The position numbers and the translations under genes are program-made. A stretch of 64,000 bases of DNA. It comes from an uncultured Alphaproteobacteria bacterium. Lineage in GTDB: Bacteria; Pseudomonadota; Alphaproteobacteria; HIMB59; GCA-002718135. This document shows positions 38,687 through 46,754 of this stretch, piece by piece (the stretch's first letter is position 1; every line of letters begins with the position of its first letter). The notes under the pieces were generated by a model. That model was not told where the DNA came from. It saw only the letters and a list, made by a program, of their open reading frames with translations, and ran no database searches. The stretch lies in contig CACIED010000001.1 in assembly GCA_902585605.1 (NCBI GenBank), positions 372,001-436,000 of the forward strand, read 5' to 3'.

Positions 38687-39892
38687 GTGCTGAACAATAA
38701 AGAATATCTAAATAGACTATATCAATCAGATAAACCTCTTATAATTTATAAAACTGATAAGGGTTACGACATCTATACTGATTTTTCTAAAAGAATTATT
38801 ATTAATAAAAAAAATCTGAAATATTTTCTTAATATCCAATCAAAATCAAAAAAAACTAAGATTGAAGAATTGAATTGTTATGTTGGTTTCTTTGGTTATA
38901 AACTTCTTTGTGAAAATATAGGAATAAAGTTTCCAAAACAGCGATCTAAAAACTTTCATAGCGGTGTATTTTACAAGCCACAAACTAAAATTAGTATTGG
39001 TAAAAAAATAATAATCAAAAGCATTAAACCCAATTTTAGAAATATAAGTATCAATACGAAAAAATATTTACAGTTAAATAAAAAGTTTAATCTTAATTTA
39101 TCTTTAAAGCAGTACTCTAAGATATTTAACGATTTCTCTAAAAATATTAAACAGGGAAAAACTTATCAAATTAAAATAGCTCAAACATATTCGAAGAAAG
39201 GTAATATCAATTCTATTGATCTTTTTTGGAAGCTAATGAAAATGAATGAATCGCCTGAAAGTTTTCTTATCAGGGAAAAAGACTATAATATCGTAAGTTG
39301 TTCACCAGAGACACTCATATTGAAAAAAGATAACACAATTAGAACTAAACCTATTGCTGGAACATTAAGAAAAACAAAGCAGTTAAATAAAAATAAAGCT
39401 CTCACATTTTTTAAAAGAAATGAAAAAGAAACTAAAGAACATAATATGATTGTTGATATGGAAAGAAATGATCTGTCTAAAATTTGTAAAACTGGATCTG
39501 TAAAAATAGATAAACTAAAAAAAGTTGAGGAATATCGAGATCTTTTTCATTACGTTACGACAATTAAGGGAGTTATAAAAAATAAAATGAGTAACCATGA
39601 TATAATTTCTTCTTTAATGCCAGGTGGTTCAGTCATTGGTTGTCCAAAAATTAGTACTATTCAACTTCTAAATAGAAAAGAAAAATTTGACAGAAATATT
39701 TATACAGGCAGTTTTGGAATTATACATTCAAATGGTGATATGCGATTTAACATAATGATTAGAACACTACTTAATTTTAAAAATGATATCGAATTATCAG
39801 TTGCTAGTGGTGTGATCTTAGGCAGTACTGCAAAAAAAGAATATAATGAAAATTATATTAAAGCTAAATCACTTTTAGATCTATTTAACTAA
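38687..39892 (+). CDS. pabB: PabB-family chorismate-utilising enzyme (aminodeoxychorismate synthase component I)
   Basis: The 401-residue protein belongs to the TrpE/PabB/MST family: it has CSPETL (near 205), VDMERNDLSKIC (near 256-267), PGGSVIGCPK (312-321, the PGGS form seen in PabB rather than PAGT of TrpE) and YTGSFGIIHSNGDM. It lacks the N-terminal LLES tryptophan-feedback motif. The catalytic motif reads PIAGT (222-226), with Ala where E. coli PabB has its nucleophilic Lys. It is first in a pab-fol operon, which favours folate rather than tryptophan synthesis. The start is GTG at 38687. An anthranilate or ADIC synthase role remains possible. Confidence 0.78.
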   Translation: MLNNKEYLNRLYQSDKPLIIYKTDKGYDIYTDFSKRIIINKKNLKYFLNIQSKSKKTKIEELNCYVGFFGYKLLCENIGIKFPKQRSKNFHSGVFYKPQTKISIGKKIIIKSIKPNFRNISINTKKYLQLNKKFNLNLSLKQYSKIFNDFSKNIKQGKTYQIKIAQTYSKKGNINSIDLFWKLMKMNESPESFLIREKDYNIVSCSPETLILKKDNTIRTKPIAGTLRKTKQLNKNKALTFFKRNEKETKEHNMIVDMERNDLSKICKTGSVKIDKLKKVEEYRDLFHYVTTIKGVIKNKMSNHDIISSLMPGGSVIGCPKISTIQLLNRKEKFDRNIYTGSFGIIHSNGDMRFNIMIRTLLNFKNDIELSVASGVILGSTAKKEYNENYIKAKSLLDLFN

Positions 39893-40449
39893 TGATTTAT
39901 CTCATTGATCACGAAGATTCATTCACATACAATTTAGCTCATCTACTAGATAGTATTGAGCCAACATTTGTTTCAAATTATTATGAAATAGATCAAGTAA
40001 AACTAGAAAAATCTTCAACCATCGTTCTTTCACCAGGCCCTGGTGAACCAAAAGATTATCCATTAACAACTAAGATTTACAATAAATATAAAGGAAAGAA
40101 AAAAATATTAGGAATATGTTTAGGTTTCCAACAAATAGTTTTTTGTGAAGGAGCTAAAATAGTTCAACAAAAAAATATTCTTCATGGTTATCAGAGTCAT
40201 ATAAAAGTTACTAACGATAAATCAATTTTTAAAAAAAATTTTAATTTTTTAGGAGGTCGATACCATTCCTTAAAAATGGCTGAACCATTTGTTTCTCAAT
40301 CAATGATAATTACAATGCGTTGTGTAAAAACAAATGTAGCAATGGCGGTTGAAGATGATATTAATAAAGTCTATGGATTACAGTTTCACCCAGATTCATT
40401 TTTAACTCCAAATGGAAAATATCTTATTAAAAAAATCCTTTCACACTAA
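39892..40449 (+). CDS. pabA: Glutamine amidotransferase subunit PabA/TrpG
   Basis: The 185-residue class I amidotransferase supplies ammonia to the preceding PabB-like subunit. The nucleophile is Cys76 in GICLGFQ and the His is His166 in QFHPDS. The third triad residue, normally Glu in HPE, is Asp168. Other landmarks are IDHEDSFTYNL at the N-terminus and SPGPGEPKDY. It starts on the last base of the pabB stop. The gene is very rich in AT and Lys. Activity with Asp in the triad is plausible but unproven. Confidence 0.85.
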   Translation: MIYLIDHEDSFTYNLAHLLDSIEPTFVSNYYEIDQVKLEKSSTIVLSPGPGEPKDYPLTTKIYNKYKGKKKILGICLGFQQIVFCEGAKIVQQKNILHGYQSHIKVTNDKSIFKKNFNFLGGRYHSLKMAEPFVSQSMIITMRCVKTNVAMAVEDDINKVYGLQFHPDSFLTPNGKYLIKKILSH

Positions 40450-41167
40450 GAATTTTAAATTACTTAAGTTCAATTCTCTTTGGGGATACAAGGGCATCTT
40501 TACAACCATTAGACTATTTGGCAAAGAGCCAAATTTTATCTTAGTTGATCAGCATTTAAAAAAACTAAATAAAGATTTAAGATATTTTGGCATTGATATT
40601 AAAATTTCAAAAAATTTTTTAACCAATTTTTTAAATAAATATTCTAAAATTAAAAATTACGACCACCTATTAAGAATTGCAGTCACAAAAAAAATAATCT
40701 CATTATCTGTACGTAAACGAAACAAAGACCATAAGTATTTTACTGCAGAATTTTTTAGATTCCAAAGGGCTTTACCTAATTTTAAAAACTTACAGTACAA
40801 AAAAATAATTTCTTTACAAAAAAAAATTAATTTACAAAAAGAAGAGATTCTTTTTTACTTTAACAATAAAATTTTAGAAGGCTCTACGACCAATTTAATT
40901 TTTGTAAATGATAATAAATTATTTATTCCAAAAAATTACTATTATTATGGAATTACTCTAGAATACTTAATTAAAAATCTCCCTTATAAAATTTATAGAA
41001 CAGATATTAATATTTCTAGTTTACACCAATTTAGTGAAATACTTTTAGTTGGTTCTGGTAAAGGTGTGGTTAGTATTTCTTTTATTAAACAATTTAATTG
41101 GTATAGGTCTTCAATGAAAATATATAATTTTTTATCAAAAAAATATTCAAAAATATTATTGAAATGA
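40412..41167 (+). CDS. pabC: PLP class IV aminotransferase-fold protein, likely aminodeoxychorismate lyase
   Basis: The 251-residue protein has the class IV pattern: GIFTTIRLFG (near 28-37), a KNLQY motif with the probable PLP lysine Lys125, EGSTTNLIF (156-164), and VGSGKGVVSI near 213. PabC splits aminodeoxychorismate into p-aminobenzoate and pyruvate. Position after pabB-pabA and before folP supports that function over branched-chain aminotransferase. It starts 38 bases inside pabA, the only available start codon before the fold. Its sequence is highly diverged and Lys-rich, so it is not secure. Confidence 0.7.
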   Translation: MENILLKKSFHTKNFKLLKFNSLWGYKGIFTTIRLFGKEPNFILVDQHLKKLNKDLRYFGIDIKISKNFLTNFLNKYSKIKNYDHLLRIAVTKKIISLSVRKRNKDHKYFTAEFFRFQRALPNFKNLQYKKIISLQKKINLQKEEILFYFNNKILEGSTTNLIFVNDNKLFIPKNYYYYGITLEYLIKNLPYKIYRTDINISSLHQFSEILLVGSGKGVVSISFIKQFNWYRSSMKIYNFLSKKYSKILLK

Positions 41168-41982
41168 AATTAGGGAAATATAATTTTAAACTTACTAGTC
41201 CAACGGTAATGGGAATATGCAATGTCACTCCTGACTCTTTTAGTGATGGTGGAAAGAGTTTTAAAAGTTCAGATGCACTAAAAAATATTAAAGAAATGGT
41301 TAAAAATGGAGCAAGTATTATTGACATTGGGGCAGAAAGTACAAGACCTGGCTCAGATCCATTAACACACATAGAAGAAGTTAAAAGATTAGAACCGATA
41401 TTAAAAAAATTGCCAAAAAATAAATTTGTCATATCGGTTGATACTAATAAAATTGAAACTCAAGAATATGCACTGAATATGGGAGCACATATTATAAATG
41501 ATGTCTTCGGCGGCTCAGAAGATTTATTCTATTTAACTAAAAAATTTAAAACTGGTTTAATTTTAATGCACACACCTGCACCACCCAAAACTATGCAAAA
41601 GAAAATACACTCATATAATAATGTTGTACAAGATATTAAAAAAATATTTCTTCAGAAAATTAAACAATTAGAAAAAATAAAAATTCCTTCATCCAAAGTA
41701 TGGTTTGACCCAGGTATTGGTTTTGGTAAAAATTTAAAACAGAATATTGAAATCATGCAAAAAATTAATCAGTTTAAGTTTAAGGGATATGGATTATTAT
41801 TAGGATCATCTAGAAAAAGCTGGATCAACTCCATAGATAAAAGTGAAACAAATCAAAGATTGGGAGGTTCAATCGCTTCTGCATTATATTGTTATCAAAA
41901 GGGAGTTGATATATTTAGAGTTCACGACATAAAAGAAACGTCTCAATCATTAAAAATTTTTGAAAAACTATGTTCAAAGTAG
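41164..41982 (+). CDS. folP: Dihydropteroate synthase FolP
   Basis: FolP joins p-aminobenzoate to dihydropterin pyrophosphate. The 272-residue TIM barrel has VMGICNVTPDSFSDGG (residues 15-30), the pterin-site DIGAESTRPGSDP (near 57-69), VWFDPGIGFGKN (near 179), and LGSSRKSWI and FRVHD near the end. It overlaps pabC by 4 bases (ATGA) and folB by 13. All three loops needed for activity look intact. Confidence 0.96.
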   Translation: MKLGKYNFKLTSPTVMGICNVTPDSFSDGGKSFKSSDALKNIKEMVKNGASIIDIGAESTRPGSDPLTHIEEVKRLEPILKKLPKNKFVISVDTNKIETQEYALNMGAHIINDVFGGSEDLFYLTKKFKTGLILMHTPAPPKTMQKKIHSYNNVVQDIKKIFLQKIKQLEKIKIPSSKVWFDPGIGFGKNLKQNIEIMQKINQFKFKGYGLLLGSSRKSWINSIDKSETNQRLGGSIASALYCYQKGVDIFRVHDIKETSQSLKIFEKLCSK

Positions 41983-42314
41983 AAATTAAAAACTTATCCA
42001 TCAGTGCAAATATAGGTATCACTGCTCAAGAGAGAAAGAAAAAACAGTTGTTAAAGGTAACATTAGAATTTAGTTATCCTGTCAAAAACTCACTAGATTT
42101 AAACAATATAAATAATGTTAAGGATTATTCATCTATTACAAAATATTTAAAAACTTTCATAAAGGAATCTCAATCACATACTCTTGAGCATTTAATAATA
42201 AAAACATCCAATGCTCTTGAAAAAAAATTTAAAATAAAAAAAGTTAAAATTACAATTAATAAAACAGCTGTAGCAAAAAAATATGGAGCTGAATCTCTAA
42301 GTGTATCAAACTGA
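41970..42314 (+). CDS. folB: Dihydroneopterin aldolase FolB
   Basis: FolB cleaves dihydroneopterin to hydroxymethyl-dihydropterin. The 114-residue protein has the tunnelling fold pattern: FKVEIKNLSISANIGITAQERKKKQ at the start, DYSSITKYLKTFI near 50, and the catalytic-site SHTLEHLIIKTSNAL (near 68-82), ending with KVKITINKTAV. It overlaps folP and folK, consistent with tight coupling. Divergent but all family landmarks are recognisable. Confidence 0.85.
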   Translation: MFKVEIKNLSISANIGITAQERKKKQLLKVTLEFSYPVKNSLDLNNINNVKDYSSITKYLKTFIKESQSHTLEHLIIKTSNALEKKFKIKKVKITINKTAVAKKYGAESLSVSN

Positions 42315-42801
42315 AACAATAATCGCACTTGGCTCAAATCTAGGTAATGCTATATTTAATTTACGTTGTGCCGTTAGAGAATTAGAAAATATTGGTAATA
42401 TAAAAAAATTTGCAAATATTTATATTTCTTCACCCTATGGATATAAATTGCAAAGTAATTTTTATAACACAGCAATAAAACTAGCAACAAATCAACAACC
42501 ATTAGAATTAATAAATAATGTTAATGAAATTGAAAAAAAATTAAAAAAAAACAAAAAAATTATTAATGGACCAAGAACTATTGATTTGGATATTATTTTC
42601 TTTGGTAAACAAGTATATAATAAAAAAAATTTAATAATTCCCCATCCAAGAGCTACAGAAAGAGATTTTGTGTTATTACCAATACTTGATATTGATCCTT
42701 TTTTTAGACATCCAATTGAAAAAAAAACAGTAAAAGTATTATTTAGAGAATTAAAAAATCAATATATTATTAATCAGTTATCCTACCGAAATTTGATTTA
42801 A
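42301..42801 (+). CDS. folK: 2-amino-4-hydroxy-6-hydroxymethyldihydropteridine pyrophosphokinase FolK
   Basis: FolK transfers pyrophosphate from ATP to hydroxymethyl-dihydropterin. The 166-residue protein has ALGSNLGN near the N-terminus, the pterin segment SSPYGY, NGPRTIDLDIIFFG (near 92-105) with the Mg-binding acids, and IPHPRATERDFVLLP. The start is GTG at 42301, inside the last codons of folB. The operon pabBAC-folPBK therefore covers most of the late folate pathway. The 3' end overlaps a convergent TrpF-like gene by 24 bases. Confidence 0.93.
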   Translation: MYQTETIIALGSNLGNAIFNLRCAVRELENIGNIKKFANIYISSPYGYKLQSNFYNTAIKLATNQQPLELINNVNEIEKKLKKNKKIINGPRTIDLDIIFFGKQVYNKKNLIIPHPRATERDFVLLPILDIDPFFRHPIEKKTVKVLFRELKNQYIINQLSYRNLI

Positions 42802-43428
42802 AAAATCTTTAAGTTTTGACTTAGAGATTAAATTTCTTTCATTTTTTAAACTTCTCGAAATATCTAATCCAAATGGTGTAATCTGTTTAAGTATTTTGGA
42901 AACATTTTTTTTATCTATTCCACCACCAACGTAGACTGGAATATTTTTATTTTTTATAAATTGTATTTGTTTTAAACTTTTCTTTAGAGAGTATTTTTTA
43001 ATACTTTTTTTCTTATAAACATTCATATCAAAATAAATTACATCAACTATTTCTCTTATTGACTGAATATATTTTTTATCAAAGTTTTCAGGATTAATGG
43101 CAATACCAATTTTTAATTTTTTAAATATTTGTTTTATTTTTAATAATTCATTTTTAGAAAAATGATAAGAGCATGATATTGTTTTTGGTTTGGTAAAATC
43201 GATCTGCTTGATAATTTCATCTATTGAATAAAACCTTGTTAAAAGGACTGATTCAATATTATAATAATCACATTCTTTTATTAACTTTTTAATATTTTTA
43301 TCATTTGTTGTATTAGGACCATTAAGATTATTGCTTGCAAATCCCAGACTTTTCACATTATTTTGATAAGCTTTTAAAATAGAGGCTTTGTTTGTTATGC
43401 CACAAATTTTCAAATTGATTTTATTCAT
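42778..43428 (-). CDS. Divergent phosphoribosylanthranilate isomerase (TrpF)-like protein
   Basis: The 216-residue barrel protein resembles TrpF: LKICGITNKASIL at the start with the catalytic-type Cys9, GLDISRSLKNE in place of the usual DVSSGVE, and VYVGGGIDKKNVSKIL resembling LAGGLxPxNV. A candidate catalytic Asp lies in VIYFDMN. It is strongly diverged and Lys-rich, and the QLHG motif is not recognisable. TrpF isomerises phosphoribosylanthranilate in tryptophan synthesis, but no other trp gene is here. It overlaps folK tail to tail. A changed substrate is possible. Confidence 0.6.
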   Translation of the reverse strand: MNKINLKICGITNKASILKAYQNNVKSLGFASNNLNGPNTTNDKNIKKLIKECDYYNIESVLLTRFYSIDEIIKQIDFTKPKTISCSYHFSKNELLKIKQIFKKLKIGIAINPENFDKKYIQSIREIVDVIYFDMNVYKKKSIKKYSLKKSLKQIQFIKNKNIPVYVGGGIDKKNVSKILKQITPFGLDISRSLKNERNLISKSKLKDFLNQISVG

Positions 43429-43478
43429 ATGTTTATTTAAGTTAAATATTATTAATCAAAATAACGATAAAATCTATT

Positions 43479-43880
43479 ATGATTTCTGAAAATTTTGAAA
43501 ATTTATTTAAAGCAGCATCTTTAGTTAGACAAGAAGCTCATGTGCCCTATTCAAATTTTAAAGTAGGTGCCGCTTTTCTAACAGAAGATAATAAAATTAT
43601 CACTGGTTGCAATGTTGAAAATGCAGCTTATCCTCAATCACAATGTGCCGAAGCAACTGCAATAGGAAACATGGTGTCCAATGGAAACAAAAAAATTTTA
43701 GAGGTTGTTGTTATAGGATCTGGTGAATTGTTATGCTCACCATGTGGAGGTTGTAGACAGAGGTTGAGAGAATTCGCATCCCTTGATACTAAGATTCATA
43801 TGTGTAATGAAAAAGGTCATATGAAAACATCCACACTTGCAGAACTACTCCCAGACTCTTTTGGTCCAGAGAATCTTTAA
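43479..43880 (+). CDS. cdd: Cytidine deaminase Cdd
   Basis: Cdd deaminates cytidine and deoxycytidine. The 133-residue protein is the small tetrameric type: PYSNFKVGAAF (near 23-33), the zinc and proton-shuttle motif CNVENAAYPQSQCAEATAI with CAE near 56-58, and SPCGGCRQ with two further zinc Cys (near 87-94). It starts the cdd-punA-deoA salvage operon; its stop overlaps the next ATG by one base. Upstream lie 50 bases separating it from the divergent TrpF-like gene. Confidence 0.97.
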   Translation: MISENFENLFKAASLVRQEAHVPYSNFKVGAAFLTEDNKIITGCNVENAAYPQSQCAEATAIGNMVSNGNKKILEVVVIGSGELLCSPCGGCRQRLREFASLDTKIHMCNEKGHMKTSTLAELLPDSFGPENL

Positions 43881-44710
43881 TGTTACCCTCGGCAAAAAAA
43901 TTTTTAGAAATAACAAATAATACTTCACCCGATATTGCCGTAATTTTAGGAAGTGGACTAACTAATTTTTTTGAAGAAAAAGATATTCAAGAATTAATAT
44001 CATATGAACAGTTAGCTGACTTTCCACAGCCAACTGTTAAAGGTCATGCTGGTAAATTAGTTTTAGGAAAAATAAATACTTTAAATGTTGTTTGTATGTA
44101 TGGAAGATCCCATATTTATGAAGGACACAATCCTCAAAGCCTGGCTTCACCTATAAGAGTTTTAAAAGACATTGGGTGTAAGTTGTTAATCGTTACAAAT
44201 GCAGCAGGTAGTTTAGATGAAGCTATGCCAGCTGGTAGTCTAATGGCAATTAAAGATCATATTAACTGGAGTGGTTTTAATCCACTTATTGGACCCAATG
44301 CTGAAGAGTATGGTCCTCGCTTTCATGATATGAGTGATGGGTATCATAAGTTTTATAGAGATCAGTTAATACAAGTTGCTAAAAAAATAGATCAAAAAAT
44401 TTATGAAGGTATTTATTGTATGTACTCAGGACCAAATTTTGAAACACCTGCTGAAATCAATGCCTTAAAAGTAATAGGTGGAAATGCTGTTGGAATGTCT
44501 ACGGTACCAGAAGTTTTAGTTGCTAATCATTGCGGACTTCCTGTTATTGGTATTAGTGTAATCACCAACTTAGCTGCTGGTATGAATAAAACAAAATTAA
44601 GTCATCAAGAAACTTTAGAGAATGCAAGTTTAGCAGAGAACAATGTTTTAAATTTAATTAAACAATTTATACAAGAAGTTCAATTCGATGATACCTCAAG
44701 AGATAATTAG
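43880..44710 (+). CDS. punA: Purine nucleoside phosphorylase, trimeric class
   Basis: PNP splits purine ribonucleosides and deoxyribonucleosides with phosphate into base and sugar-1-phosphate. The 276-residue protein is the trimeric, 6-oxopurine type: ILGSGLTNFFE (22-32), phosphate-site FPQPTVKGHAGKLVLG, GRSHIYEGHNP, NFETPAEI and VITNLAAG, the two purine-site segments carrying Glu and Asn. It overlaps cdd by one base and deoA by 23. Substrate preference for inosine and guanosine is expected from the Glu/Asn pair. Confidence 0.95.
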   Translation: MLPSAKKFLEITNNTSPDIAVILGSGLTNFFEEKDIQELISYEQLADFPQPTVKGHAGKLVLGKINTLNVVCMYGRSHIYEGHNPQSLASPIRVLKDIGCKLLIVTNAAGSLDEAMPAGSLMAIKDHINWSGFNPLIGPNAEEYGPRFHDMSDGYHKFYRDQLIQVAKKIDQKIYEGIYCMYSGPNFETPAEINALKVIGGNAVGMSTVPEVLVANHCGLPVIGISVITNLAAGMNKTKLSHQETLENASLAENNVLNLIKQFIQEVQFDDTSRDN

Positions 44711-45998
44711 AAAAAAAAGAGATAACCAAGATCTGTCAAAAGAAGATATCAACTTTTTTGTAGACGGTTTAACAAATGGATCTTTTTCAGACGCACAAAT
44801 TGCAGCAATGAGCATGGCAATATTTGCAAATGGAATGACTCCTGAAGAAACTGTTTGTTTAACTGAAGCGATGACGAAATCAGGCGATACACTAAATTGG
44901 TCTGAGATTGTAGATTCTGAGTTGGTTTGTGATAAGCACTCAACTGGTGGTGTTGGAGACAAGACGAGCGTTATTTTAGCACCAATACTTGCAGCTTGTG
45001 GACTGTATGTACCTATGATTTCAGGTAGAGGTTTGGGTCATACCGGTGGTACTCTAGATAAATTTGATTCAATACCTGGGTACAATACAAAGCCTGATTT
45101 AGAAACTTTTAAAAAAGTTGTAAAAGACGTTGGTTGTGCAATTATTGGTCAAACCTCTAACTTAGCACCAGCTGATAAAAAATTATATTCTATAAGGGAT
45201 ATTGTAGCTACAGTAGAATCTTTACCCTTAATAACATCATCTATTCTTTCAAAAAAAATTGCAAGCGGTCTTTCATCTTTAGTACTTGATGTAAAAGTTG
45301 GTAATGGATCTTTTAATAGCACTATTGATATAGCAAGAGATTTATCCAACTCCTTAGTAAGAGTCGCTAAAGGAGCAGGTTTACATTGCGAAGCTATATT
45401 AACGGATATGAATCAGGTCCTAGGTAAAAGTGCTGGTCATACACTGGAGATATTAGAATGCATAAAATATATTAAAAATGATTTTAAAGATCATCGATTA
45501 GAGAAGATCACTAATGAATTAATATCTTCGCTATTAGTAAACATTTATAAAATTTCAAAAGAAGAGGCTTATAATAAAATTAGTACTGTTATTAATAATG
45601 GACTAGCTGCAGAAAAATTTGAAATGATGGTTGCGGCCTTGGGTGGACCAAAAAATATTTTATCATCTTATGAAAAAGATTTAATAAATACTTCAGTTCG
45701 AAAAGATGTATTTTCTAGTGAACAAGGCTGGATAGAAAAAATTCATACCAGAGAATTAGGCCTTATACTTATTGAACTAGGAGGTGGAAGAAAACAGGTT
45801 ACCGATAAAATAGATTACGGAGTTGGATATGATAATGTACTCAATATTGGTGATGAAGTGAATTCCTCAACTCCTTTATTAAGTTTATACTCAAATAAAA
45901 ATATAGATGATAATTTAATAAATAAAATACAAAGTTGTTTCATCATTTCAGATAAAAAAACTCACAAACTATCTGAAATATTTGAAACCATAAACTAA
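44688..45998 (+). CDS. deoA: Thymidine phosphorylase DeoA
   Basis: DeoA cleaves thymidine and deoxyuridine to base and deoxyribose-1-phosphate. The 436-residue protein has the helical domain, the glycine-rich KHSTGGVGDKTS phosphate loop (near 83-94), the signature SGRGLGHTGGTLDKFDSIPG (near 117-136), and KKIASGLSSLVLDVKVG. A pyrimidine nucleoside phosphorylase of broader range is an alternative. It starts inside punA and ends on the O-methyltransferase ATG. Deoxyribose-phosphate aldolase and phosphopentomutase, the usual next steps, are not in the window. Confidence 0.95.
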   Translation: MIPQEIIRKKRDNQDLSKEDINFFVDGLTNGSFSDAQIAAMSMAIFANGMTPEETVCLTEAMTKSGDTLNWSEIVDSELVCDKHSTGGVGDKTSVILAPILAACGLYVPMISGRGLGHTGGTLDKFDSIPGYNTKPDLETFKKVVKDVGCAIIGQTSNLAPADKKLYSIRDIVATVESLPLITSSILSKKIASGLSSLVLDVKVGNGSFNSTIDIARDLSNSLVRVAKGAGLHCEAILTDMNQVLGKSAGHTLEILECIKYIKNDFKDHRLEKITNELISSLLVNIYKISKEEAYNKISTVINNGLAAEKFEMMVAALGGPKNILSSYEKDLINTSVRKDVFSSEQGWIEKIHTRELGLILIELGGGRKQVTDKIDYGVGYDNVLNIGDEVNSSTPLLSLYSNKNIDDNLINKIQSCFIISDKKTHKLSEIFETIN

Positions 45999-46654
45999 TG
46001 AGTACCCAAACTGAAATTAATAAAGCAATTGTGCAATACTTACAAAGCGTAGGTTACCGAGAAGATAAAATAATTACTGAACTAGAAAATGAAACTTTAA
46101 AACTTGGTAGTGTTTCCCAAATGCAGATTGCAAAAGAACAAGGTCAGTTTTTAGAAATGATAACTAAAATTTCTAATGCTAAAAACTGTTTAGAAATTGG
46201 AAGGTTTACAGGGATGAGCACTTTGTTTTTGGCTAGAGGTATACCTGAATCAGGAAAAATCGTAACTGTTGATAATTCAGATGAATTTTTATCCTTAGCA
46301 AAAAAATATTGGGAATTAGATAATATGAGCTCAAAAATTGAATCTATTATTGGAGATGGTGTTGAGGTAATGCAAAGCATGATAGACCGTCAACAGAGTT
46401 ATGATTTAATTTTTATAGATGCTGATAAAAATAATTACCCAAATTATTACGAACTGTCGCTAAGCCTATTAGTTTCTAATGGAATAATAATTATTGATAA
46501 TATGCTTTGGCACGGTGATGTGGCAGATGAAACTAAACAAGATTCTCAAACAAAAACTATCCGTGATTTAAATTTAAAAATACAAAATGACACAAGAGTG
46601 GAATTCTCTCTTTTGCCATTATCTGATGGATTATCGTTTATAAGAAAAAAATAA
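45998..46654 (+). CDS. SAM-dependent O-methyltransferase (catechol/caffeoyl-CoA OMT type)
   Basis: The 218-residue protein has the class I methyltransferase fold: NCLEIGRFTGMSTLFLARG for SAM binding (near 61-79), TVDNSDEFLSLAKKYW, IIGDGVEVM, and IFIDADKNNYPNYYE with metal-binding Asp (near 140). IIIDNMLWHGDVAD follows. These are the metal-dependent catechol OMT-like motifs. The substrate is unknown. It overlaps deoA by one base, so it is last in the nucleoside salvage operon. It is followed by the hsp20 promoter. Confidence 0.88.
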   Translation: MSTQTEINKAIVQYLQSVGYREDKIITELENETLKLGSVSQMQIAKEQGQFLEMITKISNAKNCLEIGRFTGMSTLFLARGIPESGKIVTVDNSDEFLSLAKKYWELDNMSSKIESIIGDGVEVMQSMIDRQQSYDLIFIDADKNNYPNYYELSLSLLVSNGIIIIDNMLWHGDVADETKQDSQTKTIRDLNLKIQNDTRVEFSLLPLSDGLSFIRKK

Positions 46655-46660
46655 CAAAGA

Positions 46661-46688
46661 CTTGAATTAAACACAATCATCCCCACAT
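46661..46688 (+). promoter_or_regulatory. Near-consensus RpoH (sigma-32) promoter for hsp20
   Basis: CTTGAAT (46661-46667), 13-base spacer, CCCCACAT (46681-46688). Both boxes match the enterobacterial CTTGAAA / CCCCATNT consensus at 6 of 7 informative positions. The expected start of transcription lies near 46695, at the foot of the first leader hairpin. Confidence 0.8.
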
Positions 46689-46695
46689 TATAATT

Positions 46696-46754
46696 GTCTG
46701 TATGCCATTGTGGGTGCGGACAAAATAAACTTGCTTAATAAAGGAGTTATTATG
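46696..46754 (+). promoter_or_regulatory. ROSE-like RNA thermometer in the hsp20 5' leader
   Basis: Two hairpins fill the leader. Hairpin I pairs 46696-46707 with 46711-46721 (11 pairs including G-U pairs, one bulged G at 46704, loop TTG). Hairpin II pairs TTGCTT (46731-46736) with the Shine-Dalgarno AAGGAG (46741-46746) across an AATA loop. The pairing contains one internal G-G opposition (46733/46744), which is the hallmark of ROSE elements, where a TYGCT motif pairs with the SD. Weaker A-U pairing extends outward to the start codon. By analogy, heat would melt hairpin II and free the SD. Confidence 0.75.

Noticed and set aside
46710..46751. Earlier in-frame start for hsp20
   Set aside because: It runs through the leader hairpins and the SD; the family N-terminus begins at 46752 with well-spaced AAGGAG.
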